From positions 186,001-250,000 of the forward strand of contig NZ_JWJH01000001.1 in assembly GCF_000949865.1 (NCBI RefSeq): a stretch of DNA of 64,000 bases. Direction: 5' to 3'. Below, one piece after another: positions 14,714-23,504 of the stretch. The notes below the pieces were generated by a model. That model had not been told where the DNA came from. It saw only the letters and a list, made by a program, of their open reading frames with translations, and did not search any database. Position numbers and translations under genes: made by a program. Source of the stretch: Rhizobium nepotum 39/7. Lineage in GTDB: Bacteria > Pseudomonadota > Alphaproteobacteria > Rhizobiales > Rhizobiaceae. How positions within the stretch are numbered: the first letter of the stretch is position 1; each line of letters begins with the position of its first letter.

Positions 14714-15634
14714 TCACGGTGTCTGCGCACCGGTTGCGGCGACGTAGACCGAATAGAGTGATCTCGTCGCGGTGATGAACAGGCGGTTCTTTTTCGGGCC
14801 GCCGAAGGTGAGGTTTGCGACCGTCTGCGGCACCTTGATCTTGCCGAGCAGCGTACCGTCAGGCGAAAAGCAGTGAACGCCGTCGCCGGCGCTGGTCCAG
14901 AGATTGCCCGCCGTATCCAGACGGAAGCCGTCCGGCAAACCATTGTCGAGATTGCAGAATTCCCGGCCGTTCGTGAGCTTCACGCCGTCCACGACGTCGA
15001 AGACGCGGATATGGCGCGGGCGGGATACATCATGGCTGTAGGAGCTGTCGGCAACATAGAGCCTGGTTTCATCAGGCGAAAAAGCAAGGCCGTTTGGCTG
15101 CAGGAAGTCATCGATGGCGATCTTGATCTCACCGGTTACAGGATCGAGCCGGTAGACGTTGCGCGTCTTCTGCTCGGGTTCCGCCTTGTACCCTTCGTAG
15201 TCGGAAAGAATGCCGTAGGTGGGGTCGGTGAACCAGACGCTGCCGTCGGATTTCACCACCACGTCATTGGGCGAGTTCAGCCGCTTGCCGTCGTAACTGT
15301 CGGCAAGAACCGTGATCGAGCCGTCGACCTCGGTGCGGGTGACGCGGCGGCCGCCATGTTCGCAGGAAACCAGCCGTCCCTGCCGGTCGCGGGTATTGCC
15401 GTTGGTGAAGTTGGAGGGCTGGCGGAACACCGAAATCCCGCCATCCGGCACCCAGCGCAGCATGCGCTCATTGGGAATATCGCTGAACAGAAGGCAGTTC
15501 AGATCGGAAAACCATACCGGGCCTTCGGCCCAGCGGCAGCCGGAATAAAGCTCTTCCAGTTCCGCATTACCGACGATCAGAAGACGGAAGCGATCATCGT
15601 GAATTTCGAAAGGGGATGTCTTGTCTGTGGTCAT
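14714..15634 (-). CDS. SMP-30/gluconolactonase family lactonase
   Basis: A 306-residue six-bladed beta-propeller hydrolase. Family markers are EELYSGCRWAEGPVWFSD (metal-binding Glu in EGP), LNSPNDVVVKSDGSVWFTDP (metal-binding Asn and Asp), and LQPNGLAFSPDETRLYVADS (third and fourth ligands near the calcium or zinc site). Such enzymes open sugar lactones to the aldonic acids. No signal peptide, so it acts in the cytoplasm. It is the last gene of the sugar ABC operon (35 bp after the second permease), suggesting the imported sugar is oxidised by a dehydrogenase to a lactone that this enzyme hydrolyses. The dehydrogenase is not in the operon. Confidence 0.85.
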   Translation of the reverse strand: MTTDKTSPFEIHDDRFRLLIVGNAELEELYSGCRWAEGPVWFSDLNCLLFSDIPNERMLRWVPDGGISVFRQPSNFTNGNTRDRQGRLVSCEHGGRRVTRTEVDGSITVLADSYDGKRLNSPNDVVVKSDGSVWFTDPTYGILSDYEGYKAEPEQKTRNVYRLDPVTGEIKIAIDDFLQPNGLAFSPDETRLYVADSSYSHDVSRPRHIRVFDVVDGVKLTNGREFCNLDNGLPDGFRLDTAGNLWTSAGDGVHCFSPDGTLLGKIKVPQTVANLTFGGPKKNRLFITATRSLYSVYVAATGAQTP

Positions 15635-15669
15635 GAGCGTGGTCCGCTTGAGGGCTTGTCGTTCGGGGT

Positions 15670-16617
15670 TCAGCGCGTGGCCTTGGGGCCGCTTGCCAGA
15701 AGAATGACGGAAATGATGATGAGGCCGGTGAGGATGAGGCGGATGCCCGCGCCGAAACCATAGGTATTCAGCATCGAGACCACCAGGAACATGAAGAGCG
15801 AGGCGCCCCAGATGCCGGGCACGTTGGAATCACCGCCCGCCACCGCCGTACCGCCGATCACAACAACGGCGATGGACATCAGCAGATATTCCGACCCCAT
15901 GTTGAGCGCCGCGCCGCCGGAGAAGCTGGCGAGCAGATAACCGGCGATGGCCGCCAGCACCGCGCAAAGCACATAGGTGATGAAACGTGTTCCATCCACC
16001 GGAATACCGGTCATGCGGGCAGCGAAGGTGCTCTGGCCGATGGCGGAAATCCAGCGTCCGTAAAAGGTGCGGTCAAGCAGCAACCAGGCGATGACCGAGA
16101 GCAGCAGTGCGACGAGCGCCACGTTCGGTATGCCTAGAGAGCTGGAGGTGGCGAAAGTGGCCAATGTTTCCGGCGGCTTGATGCGCAGGCCGCGGTTGGA
16201 CCAGATGGCGATGGATTGCACGATGAAGCTCATGGACAGCGTCGCGATGATCGGAGGGATGCGCAGGAGCTTGATCAGCGTGTAGTTGCCGATACCGATG
16301 GCGATGCCGATCAGGATGGCGATCAGCAGTCCGGGCAGGATGAGGCCGTCGGACACATCCATGAATTTCAAGGCCAGCGTGCCGGAAAGCGTCATCGTTG
16401 CGGGAACGCAGAGGTCGATATTACCCGGTCCGAGTGTGATGACGAACATCTGGCCGATGCCGACGATTACGGAGAAGGCCGCGAAGGTCAGCGCCGCGTG
16501 CGACAGGCCGAAGGAGCTTGCGCCGCCGGTGAACATGACGGTGACGATCCAGACGGCAGCCGTTGCGGCAAAAGACCAGATCCATGGTTTTTTAGAGAAG
16601 GACGAAAGCCCGTTCAT
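15670..16617 (-). CDS. Sugar ABC transporter permease (RbsC family), second
   Basis: A 315-residue inner-membrane permease of the CUT2 (BPD_transp_2) family with about nine to ten helices. The family signature ending in AVVVIGGTAVAGGDSNVPG, which is the cytoplasmic loop contacting the ATPase, is present around residue 255; IVGIGQMFVITLGPGNIDLC near residue 50 is the typical helix 2-3 region. It forms a heterodimer with the permease encoded immediately upstream. Its ATG overlaps the upstream stop (ATGA), so the two are translationally coupled. CUT2 systems import ribose, xylose, arabinose, galactose, inositol or autoinducer-2-like ligands; the exact substrate is unknown. Confidence 0.87.
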   Translation of the reverse strand: MNGLSSFSKKPWIWSFAATAAVWIVTVMFTGGASSFGLSHAALTFAAFSVIVGIGQMFVITLGPGNIDLCVPATMTLSGTLALKFMDVSDGLILPGLLIAILIGIAIGIGNYTLIKLLRIPPIIATLSMSFIVQSIAIWSNRGLRIKPPETLATFATSSSLGIPNVALVALLLSVIAWLLLDRTFYGRWISAIGQSTFAARMTGIPVDGTRFITYVLCAVLAAIAGYLLASFSGGAALNMGSEYLLMSIAVVVIGGTAVAGGDSNVPGIWGASLFMFLVVSMLNTYGFGAGIRLILTGLIIISVILLASGPKATR

Positions 16618-17555
16618 TGGTTTTTCTCCCGCTTTTCGAGACGGTTGAGCAGGAGGCGCAGGGCGAGCACGATGATGAGGATCGCGCCCTGTGCGCCGAT
16701 CTGCCAGTCCGGCGAAATGCGCATGAATGACAGGAACGAGCCGGCAAGGGTCAGCGTCAGTGCGCCGATGACGGCACCGATGGGCGAAACCCGGCCGCCG
16801 ACGAATTCACCGCCGCCTAAAATGACACCTGCAATCGACAGCAACGTGTAGCGAAGCGCGATATTGGCATCAGCCGATGTCGTCAGCCCGACAAGTGCGA
16901 TGCCAGACAGCACGGCGAAGAAACCGGCCAGCGCGAAGGTGGCGGCGCGTATGCCGACAACTGACCAGCCGGAGCGTTCGACCGAGCGGAAGTTGCCGCC
17001 GACGCCGCGCATCAGCACACCCAAGGACGAGCGCATGACGATATAGTGGGCGACGGCTGCAATCAGGATGCTGGCGATGATGGCGATCGGCACGAGCGGA
17101 GGCTTTGCCGTCATCAGCGCCCGGATGAAGGCCGGTGCCTGGCCTCCGGGTGAGGGCAGGATGAGGACGGCAAGGCCGCCCCAGACGAAACTCATGCCAA
17201 GTGTGACGACGATGGAAGGCAGGGCGCGGATGTGGATGATCGCGCCAAGCACCGCATAAACCCCAATCGCACCGGCGAAGATCGCGATACCAAGCAATGG
17301 CGTCGTTTGCAGGAAGGTGGCGGAGACGCAGGCGCAGAAACTGACGAAGGTGCCCATCGACAGATCGAGATCATTAACGGACATGATCAGCATCTGCGCA
17401 ATGGTGGCAAGCGCAATCGGCACCGCCAGATTGAACAGCAGGTTGAGGCCATTATAGCTCATGGCGCGCGGCTGCATGTAGAAAACAGCGGCGAGCAGGA
17501 AGGCGAGCGAGGCGGCAGGAATGATGAGGCGAAGGGCGCTGGCGGAGAGTTTCAT
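16614..17555 (-). CDS. Sugar ABC transporter permease (RbsC family), first
   Basis: A 313-residue inner-membrane CUT2 permease, paralogous to the downstream one. It has the helix 2 region IATIAQMLIMSVNDLDLSMG and the ATPase-contact loop SIAGVILGGGEFVGGRVSP near residue 240. It begins with an ATG overlapping the ATPase stop codon and ends overlapping the next permease start, so the two permeases and the ATPase should be made in fixed ratio. The Gly-rich EAA-type loop is intact, so the protein appears functional. Confidence 0.87.
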   Translation of the reverse strand: MKLSASALRLIIPAASLAFLLAAVFYMQPRAMSYNGLNLLFNLAVPIALATIAQMLIMSVNDLDLSMGTFVSFCACVSATFLQTTPLLGIAIFAGAIGVYAVLGAIIHIRALPSIVVTLGMSFVWGGLAVLILPSPGGQAPAFIRALMTAKPPLVPIAIIASILIAAVAHYIVMRSSLGVLMRGVGGNFRSVERSGWSVVGIRAATFALAGFFAVLSGIALVGLTTSADANIALRYTLLSIAGVILGGGEFVGGRVSPIGAVIGALTLTLAGSFLSFMRISPDWQIGAQGAILIIVLALRLLLNRLEKREKNQ

Positions 17556-19015
17556 GCGTGGTCTTCTCCGGAAAAGGAGGCGGCCAGCACGTTCTGCTCG
17601 GTGATTTCCTCACCCACCAGTTCCGCCTGAATGGCGCCTTCGCGGAACACATAAACCCGGTCGCACAGGCGGATTTCGTCCATCTCGGTGGAGTACCAGA
17701 TGAAGGTGCGGCCGTGGGAGGCTTCGGTTCTCAAGATGTCGTAGACCTCCTGTTTGGTGCCGATATCGACGCCGCGCATCGGGTCATCCATCAGCACCGT
17801 GCTGGCCGTGGTGGCGAGCGCGCGGGCGAAAAGCACCTTCTGCTGGTTGCCGCCCGAGAGCGAAAGAATCTTGTTGCCCATATCGGGCGTGCGGATTTCG
17901 ATGCGCTTTTTCCACTGTGCGCCAAGCTCGGCTTCCTTGCCCCTGTCCACCATGCCTGCGGATGAAATATCCCGCAGCGAGGCGATGGAAAGGTTCTTGA
18001 GGATGCTCCACAGCTGAAAGGTGCCGTTCAGACTGCGGTCGCCCGCCACGAAGGCGATATCCGTCTTGCGTGCGGGTAGCCAGCTGCTGTTGCGGGCAAG
18101 ATAGAGATCGAGGAGGGCTTCGGTCTGGCCGTGGCCGCCGAGACCGGCAAGGCCGATGATCTCGCCGCGAAACGCTTCGAAGGGAAGGCCTTTGCCTCTG
18201 CGCGCAGGCATGGAAAGCACCTTCTCTCCCGCCTTGCGGTTTTCGCCTTTCTGCCTGTCCTGTTCCTTGACGACGCTGCCCATGGCTTCCACTAGCGTGC
18301 GCGTCGTGAACTCTCCCGCCGTCCGGTCGGCGACCACACGGCCGTCCTTCATGACGACGATGCGGGTGGATGTCGAAAGAATTTCGCCGAGAATATGGGA
18401 GATCAGCAGAACGGAGCCGCCTGTACGCACGAAACGGCTGACATAATCCATCAATTGCTCGGCAAGACCGGCATCGAGCGAGGAGGTCGGCTCATCGAGG
18501 ATGACCAATCTCGGCGCGTCCGGTGTCCGACAGAAATTGATGGCGATTTCCACCATCTGCCGCTCGGCGATGGAAAGTTCGGCGATCGTCAGTTCGCAAT
18601 CGATGCCGTGGCCGGGGAAAATCTCGTCCAGCGTCTGCCGGATCATGGTGAGCGCGCGGCCGCGCCAGTTCCGCCCGCTGATTGCGGCATGCATGATGCG
18701 GACGTTTTCGCTGATCGTCAGGTTCGGGCAGAGCGACAGTTCCTGAAACACGCAGCGTACGCCGCCGGCACGCGCCGCAGCGATGCCGTGGCGGTTCTGG
18801 TTGCCGCGATAGGAAATGGACCCCTCATGCGGTGTCAGTCCGCCATTGATGACGTTGACGATTGTGGATTTTCCCGCGCCATTGTGGCCCACGAGCCCGA
18901 GACACTCCCCCGCGCGGATGACGAGATCGGCCCCATCAAGCGCTTTCACCGCGCCGAAAACGACCTTCACGCCGCGCGCGGTGACGACTTCTTCCGCCTC
19001 GATGATGTCATTCAT
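17552..19015 (-). CDS. Sugar ABC transporter ATPase (RbsA family, two ATPase domains)
   Basis: A 487-residue protein with two fused ABC domains, as in RbsA, XylG and MglA. Domain 1 has Walker A GHNGAGKSTIVN and Walker B LVILDEPTSSLD with signature LSIAERQMVEIA. Domain 2, as usual for the family, has a degenerate Walker A (around PARRGKGLPF...GLAGLGGHGQTEALL) but a good signature LSGGNQQKVLFARAL and VLMDDPMRGVDIGTKQE. I start at the ATG at 19015; a TTG two codons earlier is less likely. It energises the two downstream permeases. A GC-rich intercistronic hairpin at 19063-19087 separates it from the binding-protein gene, probably keeping its expression below that of the binding protein. Confidence 0.87.
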   Translation of the reverse strand: MNDIIEAEEVVTARGVKVVFGAVKALDGADLVIRAGECLGLVGHNGAGKSTIVNVINGGLTPHEGSISYRGNQNRHGIAAARAGGVRCVFQELSLCPNLTISENVRIMHAAISGRNWRGRALTMIRQTLDEIFPGHGIDCELTIAELSIAERQMVEIAINFCRTPDAPRLVILDEPTSSLDAGLAEQLMDYVSRFVRTGGSVLLISHILGEILSTSTRIVVMKDGRVVADRTAGEFTTRTLVEAMGSVVKEQDRQKGENRKAGEKVLSMPARRGKGLPFEAFRGEIIGLAGLGGHGQTEALLDLYLARNSSWLPARKTDIAFVAGDRSLNGTFQLWSILKNLSIASLRDISSAGMVDRGKEAELGAQWKKRIEIRTPDMGNKILSLSGGNQQKVLFARALATTASTVLMDDPMRGVDIGTKQEVYDILRTEASHGRTFIWYSTEMDEIRLCDRVYVFREGAIQAELVGEEITEQNVLAASFSGEDHA

Positions 19016-19062
19016 GAACAATACGCCAGTGATCTGAAAATAGGATAATATCGATGGCTATC

Positions 19063-19087
19063 GCGGCGCCCATTCCGGGAGCGCCGC
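19063..19087 (-). repeat. Intercistronic hairpin between binding-protein and ATPase genes
   Basis: GCGGCGC (19063-19069) and GCGCCGC (19081-19087) form a perfect 7-bp GC stem with an 11-base loop and no T-tract. In ABC operons such hairpins after the binding-protein cistron typically block 3' decay and raise its level relative to the membrane genes. That role is inferred. Confidence 0.5.
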
Positions 19088-19114
19088 AATATTCAGGCTC
19101 TAAGTCGCTCCGGC

Positions 19115-20131
19115 CTATTTGGCCGATGCGATGGCCTTCTGAGCGTCTTCCTGCGAATATTCCACATTCGCGACGCCGCCCTTCTGGGTGTTCTTGAGAT
19201 TTTCCTCAAGATTGCCCTGGTCGATGCGCAGGAAGGGAACGGTCAGATCCTTCTTCACATCCTTGCCGTCGAGGATTTGCTGCGCCACCCAGAAAGCGAG
19301 CGTGGAGACGCCGGGGGCGATGGAAACCGACATGGTCTCGTAGCCGCTCGCATCCTTTTGCTGTTTCCACCATTGCAGTTCGTCTTCGCGGTTGCCCATG
19401 ACGATGGTGGGTGTCGGACGCTTGGCGGCAGCGAAAGCCTGTGCGGCGCCATAGCCGTCGCCGCCCTGTGTCACCACGGCAGCGACTTCGGGAAGGCTTG
19501 GCAGAATGCCGGCGACGGCACGCTGCGCAACGTCCTGCGCCCAGTCGCCGTTGACCGAACCGACGATCTTGAACTGCGGGTTTTTGGCGACACCGGCGGC
19601 GATGCCGGCATGGATTTCGTCATCGACCGAAACGCCTGCAAGGCCACGGATTTCGAGCAGATTGCCGCCCTTCGGCATGGCCTTCGCCAGATAGTCGATC
19701 TGGCTTGCACCCATGGCCTTGAAGTCAACCGCAATGCGCCATGCACAGGGTTCCGTCACGATACCATCGAAGGACACGACAATGATACCGGCGTCACAGG
19801 CTTCCTTCACCGCGCCGTTGAGGGCGGTGGGCGAAGCGGCGTTGATGACGATGGCATCGTAACCCTGGAGAATAAGGTTCTGGATTTGCGCCGCCTGTTC
19901 GGTCGCCTGGTTTTCGGCGGTGGTGAAGGCGTCGGCGCTGGCAACCTGCTTGTCGGCGACCGCCTGCTTGGTGATCTTGTCCCAGCTCGTCAGCATTGCC
20001 TGACGCCAGGAATTGCCCGCGTAATTGTTCGAAAGCGCGATTTTTTTAGCCGACGTGTCGGCGTGAGCTGTGATCGGCAAAGCTGCGCATGCGGCAGCGA
20101 CCGATGCCAGAAGCATCTTTCTAAAAGCCAT
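19115..20131 (-). CDS. Sugar ABC transporter periplasmic binding protein
   Basis: A 338-residue periplasmic binding protein of the RbsB/type 1 fold. Residues 1-24 form a Sec signal peptide (KMLLASVAAACAALPITAHA). The mature protein starts DTSAKKIALSNNYAGNSWRQ, followed by EQAAQIQNLILQGYDAIVIN and IIVVSFDGIV, the usual first-lobe motifs. The sequence NNYAGNSWR with later ALNGAVKEACDAG resembles the branch annotated for unknown sugars or autoinducer-2-like ligands rather than plain ribose. The ATG at 20131 follows GGAGG. It is the first gene of the operon and thus promoter-proximal; the divergent two-component genes may control it. Confidence 0.85.
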   Translation of the reverse strand: MAFRKMLLASVAAACAALPITAHADTSAKKIALSNNYAGNSWRQAMLTSWDKITKQAVADKQVASADAFTTAENQATEQAAQIQNLILQGYDAIVINAASPTALNGAVKEACDAGIIVVSFDGIVTEPCAWRIAVDFKAMGASQIDYLAKAMPKGGNLLEIRGLAGVSVDDEIHAGIAAGVAKNPQFKIVGSVNGDWAQDVAQRAVAGILPSLPEVAAVVTQGGDGYGAAQAFAAAKRPTPTIVMGNREDELQWWKQQKDASGYETMSVSIAPGVSTLAFWVAQQILDGKDVKKDLTVPFLRIDQGNLEENLKNTQKGGVANVEYSQEDAQKAIASAK

Positions 20132-20437
20132 TGATTTTCCTCCCTGGTGGCTTGCCCTTTTTGAGCTCGGAACCCGCTTTCCCGCAAATCTCCTCGGCGG
20201 CAGGCGGAATTCCTTTGCACTGGAGCTCCTTTCCCCAGTAGAAGCGAGAATGACCAAGAAGATTTGGCTTGTACAGGCGGATCACGGCAATCTTACTGCG
20301 GGTTTCCGCAGAAAGGATGCGGGAACCCGCAGGACGAAACGGCACCGCCGGGCGCAGAATGGCTGACACGGCGGACTGATACTTCTGGTTTGCTCCGCAC
20401 AAGTCGACAAGGCAGACGCTTGGGAGGGTGTCCGCAC
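20132..20437. other. Divergent regulatory region, sugar ABC operon / sensor kinase (306 bp)
   Basis: No convincing ORF. It holds the nested palindromes at 20296-20332 described separately and the ribosome sites of both flanking genes. GGGAGG for the kinase is at 20422-20427. No clear sigma-70 promoter hexamers stand out by eye. Confidence 0.4.
20296..20332. promoter_or_regulatory. Nested palindromes: two operator-like dyads 21 bp apart
   Basis: Dyad 1 is CTGCGG-GTTT-CCGCAG (20296-20311). Dyad 2 is TGCGGGAACCCGCA (20318-20331), an exact palindrome. Their centres are 21 bp apart, two helical turns. The two dyads are also inverted copies of each other: 14 of 15 positions of 20296-20310 pair with 20318-20332. 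This suits co-operative binding by a dimeric regulator, or a strong stem in the kinase mRNA leader. Confidence 0.5.
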
Positions 20438-21673
20438 ATGCTGGATACGCCGAAAAGCGCTCTTTTCCACCACTATATGGGCATTTCGCGGCTGCTTGCG
20501 GGGCAGCTCGAATTCAACGCCATCATTCAGGCGGTGGCGACCGAGATCACCCATATCATTCCGCACGTCCACCTCGATGTCTGCATCAAGCAGCTGGATG
20601 ACAAATTTCACATCGCCTATGAAAGCGGTCTGGCAAGCGCCTGGAGCAGACAGCCGCCGGCGCTTCTGACCGGCAGCCCGATCCGTTCCGTGCTCTCCGG
20701 CGAGGTTGAGTATCTCCTAAGCGGCGATGCCTGTGCCGATCCGCGCTTTCATTTCGAAGGGGCATTTTCCAGCCCCATCATCGAACTGGACCTGCATAGC
20801 CGCCTGCATGTGCCAATGAAGGTGCATGGCGACATTATCGGTGCCCTGAGTTGCTCCTCGCACCAGTCGAATGCTTACACGATGGAGGATGTCGGCAATG
20901 CCCGCGCGGTTGCGGATTTGCTGGCACCTTATTTCTACGCCATTCGCGCTGCCGAACAGGCCAAGAGGTCGGCCATTGAAGAGGCGCGCGCCAATGCCCG
21001 TGAAGAGGGCTTGCGGCTGGGCGCCCTGCAATTGACCGAGGCACTGGAGGCCGAGCGGCAGCGGATCGGCATGGATCTGCACGACCAGACGCTGGCGGAT
21101 CTGACGCGGCTTGCGCGGCGTATCGAGCGCATGAGCCATGCCTCCGATATGTCGGGTGAGATGCTGGAGCCGGTAGTGCGCAGCCTGCAGCATTGCATGC
21201 AGGATCTGCGCGAGATCATCGAGGAGGCAAAACCCTCCATCCTGCAATTGTTCGGTGTCGTGCAGGCGATCGAAACCTATGTGGACCGTTCCGTGCGCGA
21301 TAGCGGCTCTGCGATCGACTGGTCGGTAACAGACGAGACGGACGGATTGGTCGAAACGCTCGACAAGACGGTGGCGATATCGCTGTTCCGCATCGTACAG
21401 GAGGCCGTTAACAACGCCATTCGCCATGCCCAGCCTGAAACCATCGCCGTGACGCTTGCCGCGATCGATGGCGGCTTGCGGGTGACGGTCAGCGACGACG
21501 GCAGCGGCGGCGGGGAAAGCGGCGCTTCCGGCGGCCTCGGCATTGGTAATATGAAGACGCGGGCGCGGCTGATTTCGGCCAGATTTGATATTGGCGGCAA
21601 TGGCAAAGGTGCTGGTACCCGCATCACCGTGACGTTGCCGGAAAGCGCCTTCGACCGGCGGGAGGAGTCATGA
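20438..21673 (+). CDS. GAF-domain sensor histidine kinase (NarX/DesK-type, HisKA_3)
   Basis: A 411-residue soluble kinase without membrane helices. A GAF-like sensor occupies residues 10-185 (VATEITHIIPHVHLDVCIKQ ... LHVPMKVHGDIIGALSCSS). The HisKA_3 dimerisation domain follows with the phosphoacceptor His in RIGMDLHDQTLADLTRLAR at about 215, then a HATPase domain with N-box AVNNAIRHAQPET and GLGIGNMKTRARLI. It would sense a cytoplasmic small ligand and phosphorylate the LuxR-type regulator encoded next. The ATG at 20438 is preceded by GGGAGG. Being divergent from the sugar ABC operon, it plausibly responds to the imported compound, though no experiment is implied. Confidence 0.87.
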   Translation: MLDTPKSALFHHYMGISRLLAGQLEFNAIIQAVATEITHIIPHVHLDVCIKQLDDKFHIAYESGLASAWSRQPPALLTGSPIRSVLSGEVEYLLSGDACADPRFHFEGAFSSPIIELDLHSRLHVPMKVHGDIIGALSCSSHQSNAYTMEDVGNARAVADLLAPYFYAIRAAEQAKRSAIEEARANAREEGLRLGALQLTEALEAERQRIGMDLHDQTLADLTRLARRIERMSHASDMSGEMLEPVVRSLQHCMQDLREIIEEAKPSILQLFGVVQAIETYVDRSVRDSGSAIDWSVTDETDGLVETLDKTVAISLFRIVQEAVNNAIRHAQPETIAVTLAAIDGGLRVTVSDDGSGGGESGASGGLGIGNMKTRARLISARFDIGGNGKGAGTRITVTLPESAFDRREES

Positions 21674-21674
21674 C

Positions 21675-22397
21675 ATGGATGTGCTGATCGTCGAGGACGA
21701 TGCGCTGCATCGCGCCTATCTGAACGAGGCGGTGAGAGCCGCCCTGCCGGAATGCGACAACGTGCTGGAGGCGGCAAACGGCAGGACCGGCGAGAAACTC
21801 GCGCGGGAAAACCGGGCCGCGCATATCGTCATGGATTTACAGATGAATGAGCGCAACGGCATCGAGGCGGCGCGCACCATCTGGAAGGAGCGGCCGGACA
21901 CCCGCATCCTGTTCTGGTCCAACTATTCCGACGAGGCCTATGTGCGTGGCGTCTCCCGCATCGTTCCTGAAGGGGCCGCCTATGGTTACGTGCTGAAATC
22001 GGCATCCGATGATCGGTTGCGGCTGGCGCTACGCAGCATCTTCATCGAGGCGCAATGCGTGATCGATCGGGAAGTGCGCGGATTGCAGGAAAAGAGCCTC
22101 GGCAAGGCGCATGGCTTTACCGATTCCGAATATGAAATCCTGATCGATGTGGCGCTCGGCCTGACTGACAAGGCGATTGCGCGCCGTCGCAACCTGTCGC
22201 TGCGCAGCGTGCAGAACCGCCTGCAAAGCCTCTATGAGAAGCTGAACGTGCACCAGACGGCCGGCGATGACGAGGCCGAAGGGCGGTATAATCTGAGAAC
22301 CCGCGCCGTCACGGTGGCTTTCCTGCGTAAACTTTTGAACTACAGCGCATTGGAAAAGGCAGAGCGGGAGCTTGGCGAGTGGGCGGCAAGCCGCTGA
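21675..22397 (+). CDS. LuxR/NarL-type response regulator
   Basis: A 240-residue regulator. Receiver: acidic pair VEDD at residues 6-9, phosphoacceptor Asp in AHIVMDLQMNERNG at about 54, Lys in YGYVLKSASDD near 104. Effector: HTH around 147-200 with SEYEILIDVALGLTDKAIAR and SLRSVQNRLQSLYEKLNV. The usual LT.RE.EVL motif is altered to FTDSEYEIL and NKEIA to DKAIA, so it is a divergent member. The C-terminal 45 residues after the HTH are longer than in NarL. GGAGGAG at 21661 lies just before the start, and the gene follows the kinase stop by one base. It is the obvious partner of the kinase and candidate ligand of the palindromes at 20296-20332. Confidence 0.85.
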   Translation: MDVLIVEDDALHRAYLNEAVRAALPECDNVLEAANGRTGEKLARENRAAHIVMDLQMNERNGIEAARTIWKERPDTRILFWSNYSDEAYVRGVSRIVPEGAAYGYVLKSASDDRLRLALRSIFIEAQCVIDREVRGLQEKSLGKAHGFTDSEYEILIDVALGLTDKAIARRRNLSLRSVQNRLQSLYEKLNVHQTAGDDEAEGRYNLRTRAVTVAFLRKLLNYSALEKAERELGEWAASR

Positions 22398-22400
22398 TCG

Positions 22401-23417
22401 TCAGGGCAGGAAGGCAAGCAGCCGTCTTTCATCCGCCCTGAGGCCGGAGACGGGCTTTGCGCCGACCTTCAAGATACGGTCGAGCTTTTTCCGCGCCTTC
22501 TCCTCCGTCGCTATGTCGAGAACGGCAGGATGGACATAGCTCTTGCGGCAGATGGCGGGCGTGTTGGAAAGCTCCGTCGCTGCTGATTGGCACATGCCTT
22601 TTATGCTGGGTTTTTCGCCGGACGCCAAGCGCTCCATCGCGTGGCAGAAGGCCGCCAGCGTTCCGCCCCAGGTGCGGAAGGTCTTGGCGGAAATGCCGTC
22701 ACCGCCGATGCGGGAAAGATAGGCGTTGAGATCGCTTGAATCGACGGAATGCACCCGGTTTTCGCTATCCTGCCAGACGAACAGCTCCTTGCCGGGCAGA
22801 TCGGCGATTTCTTCCAGGATTTTCTGAAGGCGAGGGTGACGCAGCTTGCGCTTCACCTTCTGCCCGCCCTTTGCGGCAAACCGCAACTCGATGGTTTCGC
22901 CGAAAGAGACATGCCGTTTGAGCAAGGTCGTCGCGCCATAGGTGCCATTGGTTTCGAGATAGGAACGGTTGCCGACGCGCAGATAGGCGGCGTCGAGCAG
23001 CAGCGTCAGGGCGGCAAGCGTCACCTCCTGCCCATGATCCTGCTTTTCGATATCGGCGATGGCGCGGCGGCGGATGGCTGGCAGCGCCTTGCCGAAGCTT
23101 TTGAGCTGGAAGAACTTGGTTTCGCCCCGCAGCGCGTGCCAGTCCGGATGATAACGATATTGCTTTCGCCCGCGCGCATCGAAGCCGGTGGCCTGCAAAT
23201 GCCCCGATGGGTCGATGCAGATCCATACGTCCTTATAGGCTGGTGGTATGCCGAGCGATTTGACGCGCTTCAGTTCGAGACTATCGGACAGAAGCTCGCC
23301 ATTCGGCAGCCGATAGCAGAAACCACGTCCGCGCTTTTCGCGGGCTATTCCGGGTTCCTGATCGCTAACATAGGTAAGTCCGATTTTTGCGAGAAGGCGG
23401 GCAGGCGGTTGTGGCAT
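22401..23417 (-). CDS. Type IB DNA topoisomerase (poxvirus-like)
   Basis: A 338-residue eukaryotic/poxvirus-type topoisomerase that relaxes supercoils through a 3'-phosphotyrosine. The N-terminal domain has RRGRGF-like GFCYRLPNGE and IPPAYKDVWICIDPSGHLQATG; the catalytic domain has RVGNRSYLETNGTYGATTL (first catalytic Arg), KRKLRHPRL (Lys), TFRTWGGT (second Arg) and the nucleophile Tyr in CRKSYVHPAVLD. All catalytic residues are present. Such enzymes are scattered among Alphaproteobacteria and are often in accessory positions. Its stop codon lies three bases from the converging response regulator gene. Confidence 0.92.
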   Translation of the reverse strand: MPQPPARLLAKIGLTYVSDQEPGIAREKRGRGFCYRLPNGELLSDSLELKRVKSLGIPPAYKDVWICIDPSGHLQATGFDARGRKQYRYHPDWHALRGETKFFQLKSFGKALPAIRRRAIADIEKQDHGQEVTLAALTLLLDAAYLRVGNRSYLETNGTYGATTLLKRHVSFGETIELRFAAKGGQKVKRKLRHPRLQKILEEIADLPGKELFVWQDSENRVHSVDSSDLNAYLSRIGGDGISAKTFRTWGGTLAAFCHAMERLASGEKPSIKGMCQSAATELSNTPAICRKSYVHPAVLDIATEEKARKKLDRILKVGAKPVSGLRADERRLLAFLP

Positions 23418-23451
23418 CGTTTTTTCCGGCAGGTTTCATGCTGCGGCAAAC

Positions 23452-23481
23452 GAAAAACAGGCCGCCTTCGTTCCGGCGGCC
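23452..23481 (-). terminator. Rho-independent terminator of the aldose dehydrogenase gene
   Basis: On the minus strand GGCCGCC-loop-GGCGGCC (23481-23475 and 23466-23460) is followed by TGTTTTTCG. It begins 24 bases after the stop codon of the sugar dehydrogenase gene, which ends at 23505. Confidence 0.8.
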
Positions 23482-23504
23482 CGTCTCTCCAGTCGTCCTT
23501 GTTC

